A DNA stretch of 64,000 nucleotides from contig CANFPP010000004.1 in the NCBI GenBank assembly GCA_947449005.1, positions 1 through 64,000 on the forward strand, given 5' to 3'. Numbering within the stretch: position 1 is the first letter of the stretch; each line of letters opens with the position of its first letter. The stretch comes from Holosporales bacterium (GTDB taxonomy: Bacteria; Pseudomonadota; Alphaproteobacteria; Paracaedibacterales; CANFPP01). Positions 27,002-35,675 of the stretch are shown here, piece by piece. The notes beneath the pieces are model-generated. The model searched no databases. It worked only from the letters and a program-made list of their open reading frames with translations, and was not told the DNA's origin. Position numbers and translations under genes: made by a program.

Positions 27002-28774
27002 ATGAATTCTCCAATTATCTCTCTCAATAATATTTCTCTGACTTTTGGCGGAAACCCATTGTTAGATAAATTATCCGTTCAAATCAGTAAAGGCGATAAA
27101 ATTTGCCTTGTGGGGCGCAATGGTTCCGGTAAATCAACTCTTCTAAAAATCTTAGCAGGAATAATCGAAATTGATTCTGGTGAGTACTTTGTGCAGCCTG
27201 GTATTAAGATATCATATCTAATGCAGGATGCTCAGTTCACAAAAGGCTCCGCGATTATTGATTTAGCTCAACAAAATGAAGAAACATACCACGAAACAAT
27301 GGCAATGTTCGATAAGCTTGGTTTGGATCCAATGCGTTTGGTTGATACCTTATCGGGCGGCGAAAGACGGCGTGTTGCTTTGGCACAGTCTTTAATCAAT
27401 AATCCAGATGTCCTGCTTCTTGATGAGCCAACGAACCACTTAGACCTCCCGGCAATTGAATGGCTGGAGGATTACTTAAGTCAATATAAAGGTGCGTGCG
27501 TCACGATTAGTCATGATCGTGCCTTCCTTAGAAAAGTTTCAACGTCGACTATTTGGTTAGATGGAGGACGTTTGCATCCTCATAACAAAGGATTTTCTGA
27601 TTTTGATGCATGGTCAGAACGTATTTTGTTAGATCAAGAAAAACACGTAAGCCGCTTAGATAATAAATTAAGGCAAGAGGCAGAGTGGCTGCACCGTGGT
27701 GTAACGGCAAGGCGTAAGCGAAATCAAGGTCGATTACGGCAGCTTTATCAACTCCGTGAAACAAAGCAAATTCAGCTCAATAGCCAGCCGGGTAAAGGTA
27801 AGCTTCTTAATATTGATGGAGAAAAAGGAAGCCAGTTGATTACCGAAGTTCACTCTATTGGTAAAGTTTTTGGCGAACGTGTTGTGATTAAAGATTTTTC
27901 AACGCGTATTGTACGGGGTGAACGTATCGGTGTGATCGGTCCAAATGGGGCTGGTAAAACAACTCTCGTAAAAATGCTGATTGGTAAAATTGCTCCAGAT
28001 AGTGGAACGGTAAAGCTTGGGACAAATCTTCAATGGATTTATTTTGATCAATTGCGTGAGTCGCTAAACCTTAACGAAACTCTATGGAGTACTATGTGTG
28101 AAGGTGGCGGGGACCAAGTGATGGTGCAAGGACAATACCGTCATGTGGTTGGCTATCTAAAAGATTTTTTGTTTAATGATCGGCAGATCTTGGGCCAAGT
28201 TAGCATTCTCTCTGGTGGCGAGAAAAATCGCTTAGCTCTTGCAAAAGCTTTTGCTCAGCCTGGCAATGTTTTAGTTCTTGATGAGCCGACCAACGACTTG
28301 GATATGGATACTCTTGACCTTCTTATTGATATTTTAAGTGACTATGCAGGCACTTTAATTATGGTCAGCCATGATCGAGATTTTCTCGATAAACTAACGA
28401 CGAGCATCATTGCTGTTGAGAGAAGTGGTACGGTTCATGAGTACATTGGTGGATACCAAGATTATCTGCGCCAAAGACCTGCTGTTGTTTCTTCTTCTGT
28501 TAAAAAATCTGTAGCTAAAGAGAAAGTGAATGTTGTAGCTAAACCTCGTCTTAGTTATCAGCAAAAGCGTGATCTTGAAACATTTCCAGATAAAATTGAT
28601 CAATTAGGTTTAGAAATTGTCTCAGTTGAAAATAAATTACAGGATCCAAATTTATATGAAAATAATAATCAGGAATATTTGGCACTATCCCAAAAGTTAG
28701 AAAAAATGCGTGAAGACTTAAGCCATATGGAAATGCGATGGCTGGAGTTGGATGAGTTGGCTAATGCATCGTAA
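27002..28774 (+). CDS. ABC-F ATPase, Uup-like
   Basis: Cytoplasmic ATPase with two ABC domains and no membrane part, a class that acts on ribosomes or, for Uup, on ribosome function and DNA recombination intermediates. The 590-aa protein has Walker A motifs GRNGSGKST and GPNGAGKTT, signature motifs LSGGERRR and LSGGEKNR, and Walker B segments LLLDEPTNHLDL and LVLDEPTNDLDM. The C-terminal ~80 residues form a predicted coiled coil (LETFPDKIDQLGLEIVSVENKL), typical of Uup. The ATG at 27002 is preferred to a TTG at 26987. Confidence 0.9.
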   Translation: MNSPIISLNNISLTFGGNPLLDKLSVQISKGDKICLVGRNGSGKSTLLKILAGIIEIDSGEYFVQPGIKISYLMQDAQFTKGSAIIDLAQQNEETYHETMAMFDKLGLDPMRLVDTLSGGERRRVALAQSLINNPDVLLLDEPTNHLDLPAIEWLEDYLSQYKGACVTISHDRAFLRKVSTSTIWLDGGRLHPHNKGFSDFDAWSERILLDQEKHVSRLDNKLRQEAEWLHRGVTARRKRNQGRLRQLYQLRETKQIQLNSQPGKGKLLNIDGEKGSQLITEVHSIGKVFGERVVIKDFSTRIVRGERIGVIGPNGAGKTTLVKMLIGKIAPDSGTVKLGTNLQWIYFDQLRESLNLNETLWSTMCEGGGDQVMVQGQYRHVVGYLKDFLFNDRQILGQVSILSGGEKNRLALAKAFAQPGNVLVLDEPTNDLDMDTLDLLIDILSDYAGTLIMVSHDRDFLDKLTTSIIAVERSGTVHEYIGGYQDYLRQRPAVVSSSVKKSVAKEKVNVVAKPRLSYQQKRDLETFPDKIDQLGLEIVSVENKLQDPNLYENNNQEYLALSQKLEKMREDLSHMEMRWLELDELANAS

Positions 28775-28794
28775 CTACTCAGTTCCTCTGTTAA

Positions 28795-28822
28795 AGATCC
28801 CCGGGTCAAGCCCGAGGATGAC
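28795..28822. repeat. Dispersed GC-rich palindromic repeat, copy C
   Basis: AGATCCCCGGGTCAAGCCC then GAGGATGACA: same family as the copies at 528 and 9548, with one stem mismatch (GAGG for GGGG). It lies downstream of the ABC-F gene. Confidence 0.7.
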
Positions 28823-28913
28823 AATATGGGTGGCATTTCTTGCTCTCTCCATTTTCATCTTCTGTTTTCTCCTAATGTCATGATCTCTGTGAAAAGAAAT
28901 TGAGTAGTTATGA

Positions 28914-29402
28914 ATGCATATAATCTCTAGTCCATCTCCAAATTATAATGAGCGGCCTAAAGGGCAAGCAATTGACATGATTGTCATTCATTATACGGAT
29001 ATGCTCAGTGCCGCCGAAGCATTAGATCTAATGTGCGATCCAAATTCAAAGGTCAGTGCACACTATCTAATTGATAAAACAGGAGTGATTCATCAATTGG
29101 TTGATGATTCTAATCGTGCATGGCATGCGGGTGCCAGTGAATGGCAGGGAGAAGAGAATCTTAATAATTGTTCTCTTGGTATCGAACTTGATAATAAAGG
29201 CCACACGTATGGGCATGAACCATTCCCAGATGTTCAAATGCAATCATTGTTAAAATTATTAGAGAATTGCACGGCAAAGTATCATATTCCCAAGAATCGA
29301 ATTCTTGGTCATAGCGACATTGCGCCAGAACGGAAACAGGATCCAGGTCCATTCTTCGATTGGGATCTTTTATTAAAATATGGATATGGAGTTTTGAGAT
29401 GA
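28914..29402 (+). CDS. N-acetylmuramoyl-L-alanine amidase (AmpD/AmiD type)
   Basis: Zinc amidase that removes the peptide from muramic acid in peptidoglycan turnover. The 162-aa protein has the amidase_2 fold with zinc ligands in VIHYTD, GHSDIAPERKQDPGP (His and Asp), plus HYLIDKTGVIHQLV and RAWHAG. No signal peptide is visible, so it acts in the cytoplasm on recycled muropeptides, or is exported by another route. The stop overlaps the next gene's ATG (ATGA), showing coupling to the DUF2608 protein. Confidence 0.92.
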   Translation: MHIISSPSPNYNERPKGQAIDMIVIHYTDMLSAAEALDLMCDPNSKVSAHYLIDKTGVIHQLVDDSNRAWHAGASEWQGEENLNNCSLGIELDNKGHTYGHEPFPDVQMQSLLKLLENCTAKYHIPKNRILGHSDIAPERKQDPGPFFDWDLLLKYGYGVLR

Positions 29403-30262
29403 TTAGTAAAAAGCTTCTATTGGGAGGATTGGTTCTTGTTGTTTCGACATATTTTTATAACTTTGCGAAACCAGGTGGGATAGAGAAAGAGATCCAATAC
29501 CAAACAATAGGTTCTTTCCAAGAAGCTGAAAAAGTTTTGGTAGCAGCAGATAAAAATTCCTTAGTTATCTTGGATGCTGATTTTACGTTGATTCAGCCGA
29601 ATCATCCAGCTTGTCAAATGGCTAACTTTAAACAGAACAAAGACTATATTCATGCATTTTTCAAAAAATTACCTGAAGAAGTCTCTCGTGATATCTTTCC
29701 AACTTTTTGGATGACACGAGCACCGAGTGTTTTAATTGATGCAAAAATCCCCACAATAATTAAAAAGCTTAAAGACCAAGGAGCGAATGTTATTGTTCTA
29801 TCAGCAATAATAACAGGCAGTTTTCCTGAGGTGGGGGATATTCTTAACTGGCGGCTTAATAATTTAAATAAATTGGGAGTTAAGCTATCGTCCTTTGGTG
29901 TTAAGGCTAGACTTAAACTTACAGATTTTAATCTCTATCGTGGTAATTATCCGGAGTTTGAAAATGGCGTTCTTCTCACCAATGGTAAACTTGTTACAAA
30001 AGGCCAAGTTTTAGAAAAATTCTTAGCGAAAATAAAATGGCAACCAAAGACTATTATCTTTTTTGATGATGAAGGGCGAAATTTGAAGAGTATGCAAGAG
30101 TTTGCAAAGAACCATAACATTGTCTTTAAGGGGTTCCTATACAAAGGAGCGAAAAACGCAAAGGCTACACCTATTTCGGAGAAAGATTTCAAAAAAGAAT
30201 GGGAGATTATGAAGGCAAAATCACTTGCATTCTTTGAGCTGGGAAAAAAGGCTCGCGCGTAA
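29399..30262 (+). CDS. DUF2608 family, HAD-like exported or membrane-anchored protein
   Basis: A 287-aa protein with an N-terminal hydrophobic segment (residues ~5-22, LLLGGLVLVVSTYF), so exported or anchored. The mature part resembles DUF2608, a family I associate with Chlamydia, Legionella and related intracellular bacteria. HAD-like motifs are visible: LVILDADFTLI (nucleophile Asp), VIVLSAIITG (motif II Ser) and IIFFDDEGRN (motif IV acidic pair). This suggests a phosphatase-like activity, substrate unknown. It starts in the amidase stop codon, so a link to cell-wall turnover is possible. The ATG at 29399 is chosen for the overlap and the signal segment. Confidence 0.7.
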   Translation: MISKKLLLGGLVLVVSTYFYNFAKPGGIEKEIQYQTIGSFQEAEKVLVAADKNSLVILDADFTLIQPNHPACQMANFKQNKDYIHAFFKKLPEEVSRDIFPTFWMTRAPSVLIDAKIPTIIKKLKDQGANVIVLSAIITGSFPEVGDILNWRLNNLNKLGVKLSSFGVKARLKLTDFNLYRGNYPEFENGVLLTNGKLVTKGQVLEKFLAKIKWQPKTIIFFDDEGRNLKSMQEFAKNHNIVFKGFLYKGAKNAKATPISEKDFKKEWEIMKAKSLAFFELGKKARA

Positions 30263-30327
30263 GCTACGGTTTTGTGAAAAACGTATGATTTCCGTAAAAC
30301 TTGAAAAGAGTTACTAATTATATTATA

Positions 30328-30391
30328 GTAATTTTACACACAAAAAATTTATATGTAAAATTACATGTAAAAAATAATATGGTAATTTTAC
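30328..30391. promoter_or_regulatory. Three-site operator array of the hip-like locus
   Basis: The decamer GTAATTTTAC occurs at 30328-30337 and 30382-30391, and inverted (GTAAAATTAC) at 30355-30364. Start-to-start spacing is 27 bp both times. The third site ends one base before the ATG of the kinase gene, so a bound repressor would cover promoter and start codon. No ribosome-binding site is visible, suggesting a short or absent leader. Binding by the HTH domain encoded at 31288 is inferred. Confidence 0.75.
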
Positions 30392-30392
30392 T

Positions 30393-31298
30393 ATGAAAAA
30401 GTGTTTTAAATGTTCTAAGCCTATAGAAAGTGCAGTTCCAGTTCATGGATTGCATCAAAGTTGCTTTGTTCGGTGGTTTAAACTTAATACTGATAGTTCT
30501 GTGAATTTTAGTGATGTTGCTTTGCGATCAGAAAAAGTGGATTCTTCGTTACATCGCAATCCCATTAACACGAGTTTCTTTCATGGGACTTTTAAAAAAT
30601 ACTCCGCTACTCTTGATAAGCGTTTATACATTTTAAAAGTGCAGGATAAAGATTATCCAGAACTTCCGTATGTAGAATACCTTTCTAATCAAATTGCGCA
30701 AGAACTAGGCCTTACTGTTCCTGATTTCTATCTGATTCGTTTCTTGAATGAGATCGATGCATTTGTTGTTCATAATTTTATGGATGCTTATAACGCTGGA
30801 AATCTTGTTCACATTTATCATTTTGTAGAAGAGAAACCTTTTTCTTGTAAAACAATTATAAAAATAATTGAGGAAAAAATTGGTAGGATAGAAGCAATTA
30901 AGCAGTTTATCTGGTTATGCCTTTTTGATGCTTTGATAGGAAACCATGATAGACATGGCAGAAATATTGCCTTTATTGAAACACGAAAAGGGTTTGAGAT
31001 GGCGCCCTTTTATGACAATCCATCCTATATTGGTATTGAAGAACAAAGTCTTTTGCTAGCGCAACACAATCCCAAAGGAAAGATTGCGACGTCATCAACC
31101 AATGATCCAACCATGCGTGATTATTTAGCTGAATTTCACCAAATGGGCTATGGAGATTGGATAAAAGAATTTCAAGAGCGAGTTGAGAAAAGCCAGCTTG
31201 ATAAGTTGGTGGCAAATAGTTTTCTCTCAGAAAAACGTAAAATAGCACTTTTTTCTCTTATAGAACGTCGCATTAAGGAGTTTGATCATGTTAACTGA
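30393..31298 (+). CDS. HipA-like Ser/Thr kinase lacking the N-subdomain (HipT-like toxin)
   Basis: A 301-aa kinase matching only the HipA core and C-terminal lobes. Visible elements: an N-terminal zinc-ribbon-like segment (CFKC at 4-7, HQSC at about 21-24), the GTFKKYSATLDKRLYILK strand with the ATP-binding Lys, ELPYVEYLSNQIAQELGL, the catalytic loop LIGNHDRHGRNIAF and the metal site MAPFYDNPS. HipA itself is about 440 aa and begins with an extra N-subdomain; here that part is encoded by the next gene. HipA-type kinases phosphorylate aminoacyl-tRNA synthetases and stop growth; whether this one does is unknown. The stop lies 11 bases inside the next gene. Confidence 0.82.
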   Translation: MKKCFKCSKPIESAVPVHGLHQSCFVRWFKLNTDSSVNFSDVALRSEKVDSSLHRNPINTSFFHGTFKKYSATLDKRLYILKVQDKDYPELPYVEYLSNQIAQELGLTVPDFYLIRFLNEIDAFVVHNFMDAYNAGNLVHIYHFVEEKPFSCKTIIKIIEEKIGRIEAIKQFIWLCLFDALIGNHDRHGRNIAFIETRKGFEMAPFYDNPSYIGIEEQSLLLAQHNPKGKIATSSTNDPTMRDYLAEFHQMGYGDWIKEFQERVEKSQLDKLVANSFLSEKRKIALFSLIERRIKEFDHVN

Positions 31299-31932
31299 TT
31301 CTGAGTTTTTACCCCAAAATATTATTGGTGTTGATGTGTTTTTGGAGAGATTCAAAACTCGTGTTCATGTGGGAAAATTGGAGAGACAAAAGGATCAATT
31401 TCATTTCACATATGATCTTAATTATATGAAAGCTAAGAATATTTTTCCTTTAGGTCCAGAGTTTCCACTTTTCCGCCAAGATTTTTTTTCAAACGAATTA
31501 TTCCCTAGTTTTGCAGATCGTATACCTGATCCAGATAATCCAGCCTATCCTGATTACTGTGCTGCTGTGGGTATTGATCCTGAAATAACAGACCCAATTA
31601 TTTTATTGCCGACTATAGGTAGAAAAGGCCCTTCCTCTTTCATCTTTGAGCCAATCTATAAAGATGCCTTTACCTATGAAGACTGTGAGCGATTCAGAGA
31701 AAATCTTGGCCTATCCTTGCAGGACTTTGCGCACTTGTTTGATGTGTCTTTATCTATCCTTCAAAAAATGAAGGCAGGTGAGTCGAGCGGTAAAGAGGTG
31801 CTAAAGCGATTGGAGCTTTATGTTCGTTCTCCTGAATTGCTTGATTTACAAATTAAACGTAATGCGAAATGGCTGCACTTTGAAAAAAAGGAATCACTCT
31901 TAATCCTTACAAAATTGTGTAAGTCTCTGTAA
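31288..31932 (+). CDS. HipA N-subdomain fused to XRE-HTH (HipS-HipB fusion)
   Basis: A 214-aa protein with two parts. Residues ~10-105 match the HipA N-terminal subdomain (VGKLERQKDQFHFTYDLNY, FPLGPEFPLFRQDF, LFPSFADRIPDPDNPAYPDY). Residues ~130-185 form an XRE-type HTH (CERFRENLGLSLQDFAHLF, SLSILQKMKAGESSGKEVL). In HipBST systems a separate HipS supplies the N-subdomain and HipB the DNA binding; here one polypeptide appears to do both, downstream of the kinase. It is thus the probable antitoxin and repressor of the operator array. The ATG at 31288 has AAGGAG at 31275-31280; translation is coupled to the kinase. Confidence 0.8.
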   Translation: MLTDSEFLPQNIIGVDVFLERFKTRVHVGKLERQKDQFHFTYDLNYMKAKNIFPLGPEFPLFRQDFFSNELFPSFADRIPDPDNPAYPDYCAAVGIDPEITDPIILLPTIGRKGPSSFIFEPIYKDAFTYEDCERFRENLGLSLQDFAHLFDVSLSILQKMKAGESSGKEVLKRLELYVRSPELLDLQIKRNAKWLHFEKKESLLILTKLCKSL

Positions 31933-32103
31933 AAAGCTAAAGCTGCAATTCTGTAAAGTGGAGTTTGCTCTCTTAGGTGAGTTGATGTGTTCTTACACAT
32001 CAAAAAATGCCTTTAATGACTTGTTAATTTCTCTCTAGTATAAATTTAAATAGGTGTGCTATAAGTTCATTAAAATTATTAATTTAGAAATATTGTGACG
32101 AAT

Positions 32104-33546
32104 ATGATTTGTTTTTTATTAAGACAATTATTGGGTTTTGTCTTCGCCGTTTTCTTGATGGCACAACCAATATTTGCTGCTGCTACTGCTTATAATGTTG
32201 TTGACACATTGAACGATTTTGTTCACGGAGGCACTTCGTTTGAGGATGCTAACCGTGCCTTATCTAATTGGGATAACAGTGAACCTTTTAATCCATATAT
32301 ACGACACGCTGATGGAGGTGTTCAGTGGCACGATACAGATGATTATGGAAATACTATAGCGCACAAATTTTTAGAGCATTATCCCAATATTAGTATTAAA
32401 AATATCCAAAAAATATCCAGGTTGTTTGGTCCTCATATTTTCTATCAGAAGAATTATTATGGTCTTGATCCTTTTGAAGACAATCCAGAAGTACTGAAAT
32501 TGATAAAAGGTAAAGATCTTAAAAGCACGCCGTTAGATCCTAACTTGAAAAATAAACTTATTAAGAGTATGGACCAGCCAGTAGAGATACTACTGTCTAA
32601 AAAAGAAAAAGCGCATCAACGATTTGATTTGAAATTTTATAAGGAAACAATTGGTTGTCTTGATAATTCGTTCACCTGTGCATGGCTAGCTAGGTTGCAA
32701 TATACGGCCGATACTTTTAAAACTGCTGGTTTGAATGATGATTTGTGGGATCGTTTAGCAAATGATGAAATGATTAGTAGTTCATTAAAATATAACGACT
32801 GTTCAACTTTCGATTCTTTTGGTTTTTACACAGTATTAAATCAACATTCTCAAACTGCTGTTCACAGAAGTTTCTTGCAGCAAAATCCAACGGATTTTAC
32901 GAATCGAGAACAAGCTAATAGACTTTGGCAGTCTTTATTTGAAAAAAGCAATGATTTGCATTCTTTGTATGGAAGATGTGGTGGATATGTAGATAGTGAA
33001 TGTAATATGTCTCCTGCTGTTCGTGTGTTGGGTATAATCAGAGATTTAGAAGACAATGCAAGTAGTGATTTCGAAGGCGAGCATCGACAAGAATTAGGCA
33101 CGCTTCAAGCAAATCTTTTATCAAGTGGCGGAACATTTGGTATGAATTTTAACAGAACAGCTAATCAAGAAGAAGCTCAAATTATGATAGATAATCTATG
33201 CTCTTTCGCACGGCGCGTGATGGACACTGAACAGATTATTAATTCTTTATTTTCATACTCAGTAACTAATTCTATCTTACAGGCAAAATTGGATGATCAT
33301 CAGATAAACTGTGCTATTTTTGCGCTCTCTGAATTACCCGAATTTTCTTATAAAACAAGAAAACTTATGTATAAACATATCAAAAAGCCTTATGAAGATG
33401 ATATCTTTTTGCCTGATTTCAGGAAAATTGATGACTTTTTGAAGGTAAAGCATCCCCGTATGAAAGATAAAGATATAAACTCTAAAATACGTTATTCACA
33501 TTTAAAGAGTTTTGCTGGTTTTGATCCCATTTATGACCCTGACTGA
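32104..33546 (+). CDS. Secreted protein of unknown function, possible ankyrin-like segment
   Basis: Not recognised. A Sec signal peptide is clear (residues ~1-26, ending PIFAAA). Residues ~75-137 (DYGNTIAHKFLEHYPN and NYYGLDPFEDNPEVLKLI) resemble two degenerate ankyrin repeats. The remaining ~340 residues are mainly helical with several cysteines (CLDNSFTC, CGGYVDSEC, CSFARR) that could form disulphides. In this gene set it is a candidate effector or envelope protein. A GTG at 32095 is an alternative start; neither has a good ribosome-binding site. Confidence 0.6.
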   Translation: MICFLLRQLLGFVFAVFLMAQPIFAAATAYNVVDTLNDFVHGGTSFEDANRALSNWDNSEPFNPYIRHADGGVQWHDTDDYGNTIAHKFLEHYPNISIKNIQKISRLFGPHIFYQKNYYGLDPFEDNPEVLKLIKGKDLKSTPLDPNLKNKLIKSMDQPVEILLSKKEKAHQRFDLKFYKETIGCLDNSFTCAWLARLQYTADTFKTAGLNDDLWDRLANDEMISSSLKYNDCSTFDSFGFYTVLNQHSQTAVHRSFLQQNPTDFTNREQANRLWQSLFEKSNDLHSLYGRCGGYVDSECNMSPAVRVLGIIRDLEDNASSDFEGEHRQELGTLQANLLSSGGTFGMNFNRTANQEEAQIMIDNLCSFARRVMDTEQIINSLFSYSVTNSILQAKLDDHQINCAIFALSELPEFSYKTRKLMYKHIKKPYEDDIFLPDFRKIDDFLKVKHPRMKDKDINSKIRYSHLKSFAGFDPIYDPD

Positions 33547-33577
33547 AAAGTCTAAGTTTGCATCCGCCGCTCTATCT

Positions 33578-34171
33578 TTACAAAATTGCGCAGGTCTCAG
33601 TAAAGCTTAGGCGAGGGCTGCGAGGGAATAGTTTAGAAACATCGCCATAGCCAAGGTTACATAGGAAGTTAGATTTAATGGTTGTGCCCTTAAAAAACAC
33701 TTCATCAATCATAGCGTTATTAAACCCAGACATTGGGCCGCAATCTAAACCAAGACTGCGAGCTGCAAGCACAAAATATGCTGCCTGAAGCGTGCCGTTG
33801 CGAAAAGCTGTTACGACACTTAACTCTTCATTTCCAACAAACCATGATTTTGCATCTGTATGTGGAAATAGCTGAGGGAGAGTCTCATAAAAAGTCAAAT
33901 CATGGCCAATAATAGCTGTAACAGGTGCTGACATTGTTTTTTCAATGTTTGCTTCTGCTAAGCAAGGGCGAAGCAATTCTTTACTCTCAGCTGATTTAAC
34001 AAAAACTATTCTCATAGGAGAGCAGTTTGCACTAGTTGGTGCCATGCGTGCCAACTCGTAAGCTTGCTTTAAAAGATCATCCTTAACTGGAGTATTCGTC
34101 CAGAATGAGTGCGTGCGAGCATTTAAGAAAACTTGACCAATAGCTCTTTGATCTATTGCTTTATTGCTCAT
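33578..34171 (-). CDS. Nitroreductase family, RutE-like malonic semialdehyde reductase
   Basis: FMN-dependent reductase of 197 aa. The N-terminal RTHSFWTNTPVKDDLLKQAYELARMAPTSANCSP matches the RutE/HadB subgroup, followed by a phosphate-binding GLDCGPMSGFN and a C-terminal FLCNLGYGD. RutE reduces malonic semialdehyde in pyrimidine breakdown, but no rut genes are nearby, so a general nitro- or quinone-reductase role is equally possible. The ATG overlaps the lytic transglycosylase stop by four bases. Confidence 0.85.
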   Translation of the reverse strand: MSNKAIDQRAIGQVFLNARTHSFWTNTPVKDDLLKQAYELARMAPTSANCSPMRIVFVKSAESKELLRPCLAEANIEKTMSAPVTAIIGHDLTFYETLPQLFPHTDAKSWFVGNEELSVVTAFRNGTLQAAYFVLAARSLGLDCGPMSGFNNAMIDEVFFKGTTIKSNFLCNLGYGDVSKLFPRSPRLSFTETCAIL

Positions 34172-34896
34172 TTGCCACCTTTAAAGTGAGAGTTTATTCC
34201 GACTCCGGGTCCCATACCAATCTTAATGTGAAGTTTGCTTTGTGGAATTTTATTAGTATTTTGTTCGTAGTTTTTTGCAGAAATTTGTTGAAGAGTTGCT
34301 AACGAATCATTGCCAGTAAACTTTGACCACATGCCATAAACTCGACGGAGGTAGGGAACATTATGATGTTCAGAACCAGAATGGTAATAGCGTACAGCAG
34401 TTTCCCATGAGCCGAATCGATTATAAAGACTCTTTAAAAGGCGTCCGGCATAAGGAATGTTTTTATGTGGATCTAGAATTTCTTCAATTGAATTAAAGCT
34501 TTTCCCGTGTGACTGAAGATTAATTTGCATGTAGCCAATGTTAATATTCTTCACGCCCTGCGATTGTAATTTGCGAATATAAGCAGCTGCATCTTTTTGC
34601 GAAGAGCAGAACTTTGCTTTACGCTTAGCGTTAACTGCCCACGGAGAATGCTTGGACTCAACGCTTGCAATTGCGGCTAATAACTTTTCTGGAATGCCTA
34701 AGCTTTGCTCAGTCCGTTTCATAATCTCTAAAGGAGATTCTGCAAAAGATTGGTTTTGTGATGATTTCTTGTTCAAGCCAAATGTTGGGGTCGCGTGAGT
34801 CTGGTTGCTTAAAAGTAATAAGCACGCCGTGCTTAGGCTTGTAAAAATAATTGCTTTAATTCTCAATTTGCTTAACCTCCAAAACTTCTGGGACAT
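34168..34896 (-). CDS. Exported lytic transglycosylase (SLT domain)
   Basis: Cleaves the MurNAc-GlcNAc bond of peptidoglycan in the periplasm. The 242-aa product has a basic N-region and hydrophobic core (KAIIFTSLSTACLLLLS) ending NQTHA, a typical signal peptide. The SLT domain follows with the catalytic Glu in AIASVESKHSPWAVN, then NINIGYMQINLQSHG, DPHKNIPYAGRLLKSL and TAVRYYHSG. The ATG at 34896 lies 41 bases inside the nfu gene, so translation is probably coupled. Confidence 0.9.
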   Translation of the reverse strand: MSQKFWRLSKLRIKAIIFTSLSTACLLLLSNQTHATPTFGLNKKSSQNQSFAESPLEIMKRTEQSLGIPEKLLAAIASVESKHSPWAVNAKRKAKFCSSQKDAAAYIRKLQSQGVKNINIGYMQINLQSHGKSFNSIEEILDPHKNIPYAGRLLKSLYNRFGSWETAVRYYHSGSEHHNVPYLRRVYGMWSKFTGNDSLATLQQISAKNYEQNTNKIPQSKLHIKIGMGPGVGINSHFKGGK

Positions 34897-35431
34897 AGTA
34901 ACGTAACATATTCTCGATCCCCGATTTCAACGTAATTGTTGAGCTCGGACAGCTAGAACAAGATCCCTGCATTTTTAAATAAACAACGCCATCAACAAAA
35001 GAATGAAAGGTAATATCTCCTCCATCTTGAGCAACTGCGGGTCTAATCCGTGTGTCTAATAGTTCACGAATTTGCCGAACCAGTGGATCTTCATCGGAAA
35101 TTTCCACAGTTTCAGGCCTATTCGTTTTGTCAGCACTAATTATAACAGGTAAATTGTTAATAAATAGTTCCATAATTTTACCTAAAATTATCGGCTTTAG
35201 CAAATACCAATCAAAATCTATGTTTTTTGTGATGGTAATAAAGTCAGAGCCAAAGAAAACTCCAGAAATACCATTGATTTCGAGGAGTTGGCGTGCAAAG
35301 GGAGAGTTTTCACATTCTTCTACATTTATGTAGGAGGCACTAAAGTCACCAAAATCTTCAGGGAGGACAAGTCGTCCAGGAAGGAACTTAAGAGCTTGTG
35401 GGTTCGGAGTTTCTTCAGTTTGGATAAACAC
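34856..35431 (-). CDS. Nfu-type iron-sulfur cluster scaffold
   Basis: Carries and delivers Fe-S clusters. The 191-aa protein has the N-terminal Nfu domain (MFIQTEETPNPQALKFLPG, about residues 1-85) and a C-terminal NifU-like domain (RPAVAQDGGDITF, and cluster ligands in GSCSSCPSST). It matches the alphaproteobacterial and mitochondrial NFU1 type in length and order. It leads a run with a lytic transglycosylase and a nitroreductase whose starts overlap the preceding stop each time, a functional mix with no obvious theme. Confidence 0.95.
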   Translation of the reverse strand: MFIQTEETPNPQALKFLPGRLVLPEDFGDFSASYINVEECENSPFARQLLEINGISGVFFGSDFITITKNIDFDWYLLKPIILGKIMELFINNLPVIISADKTNRPETVEISDEDPLVRQIRELLDTRIRPAVAQDGGDITFHSFVDGVVYLKMQGSCSSCPSSTITLKSGIENMLRYYVPEVLEVKQIEN

Positions 35432-35675
35432 ATTTACCTTTTTTGATTCGTAAAAGCTTAACTATCTATAGTGAATTATAGGTGGATAATCAAGGGGGAA
35501 CATTACAAAATTTTTTCTACAATCATGTTTTAAATAAGATTTAAATAAACAAAGTACAGTGAAATATTTTGATTGATTTTATTTAAAATAAGAGTGTGAT
35601 CTTGGTTTTTTGAAGATGTTGATTTCTAAATTGGAAGAGGATAAAGAGTACTTTTAAAGCTTTAGGAAAATCAAA

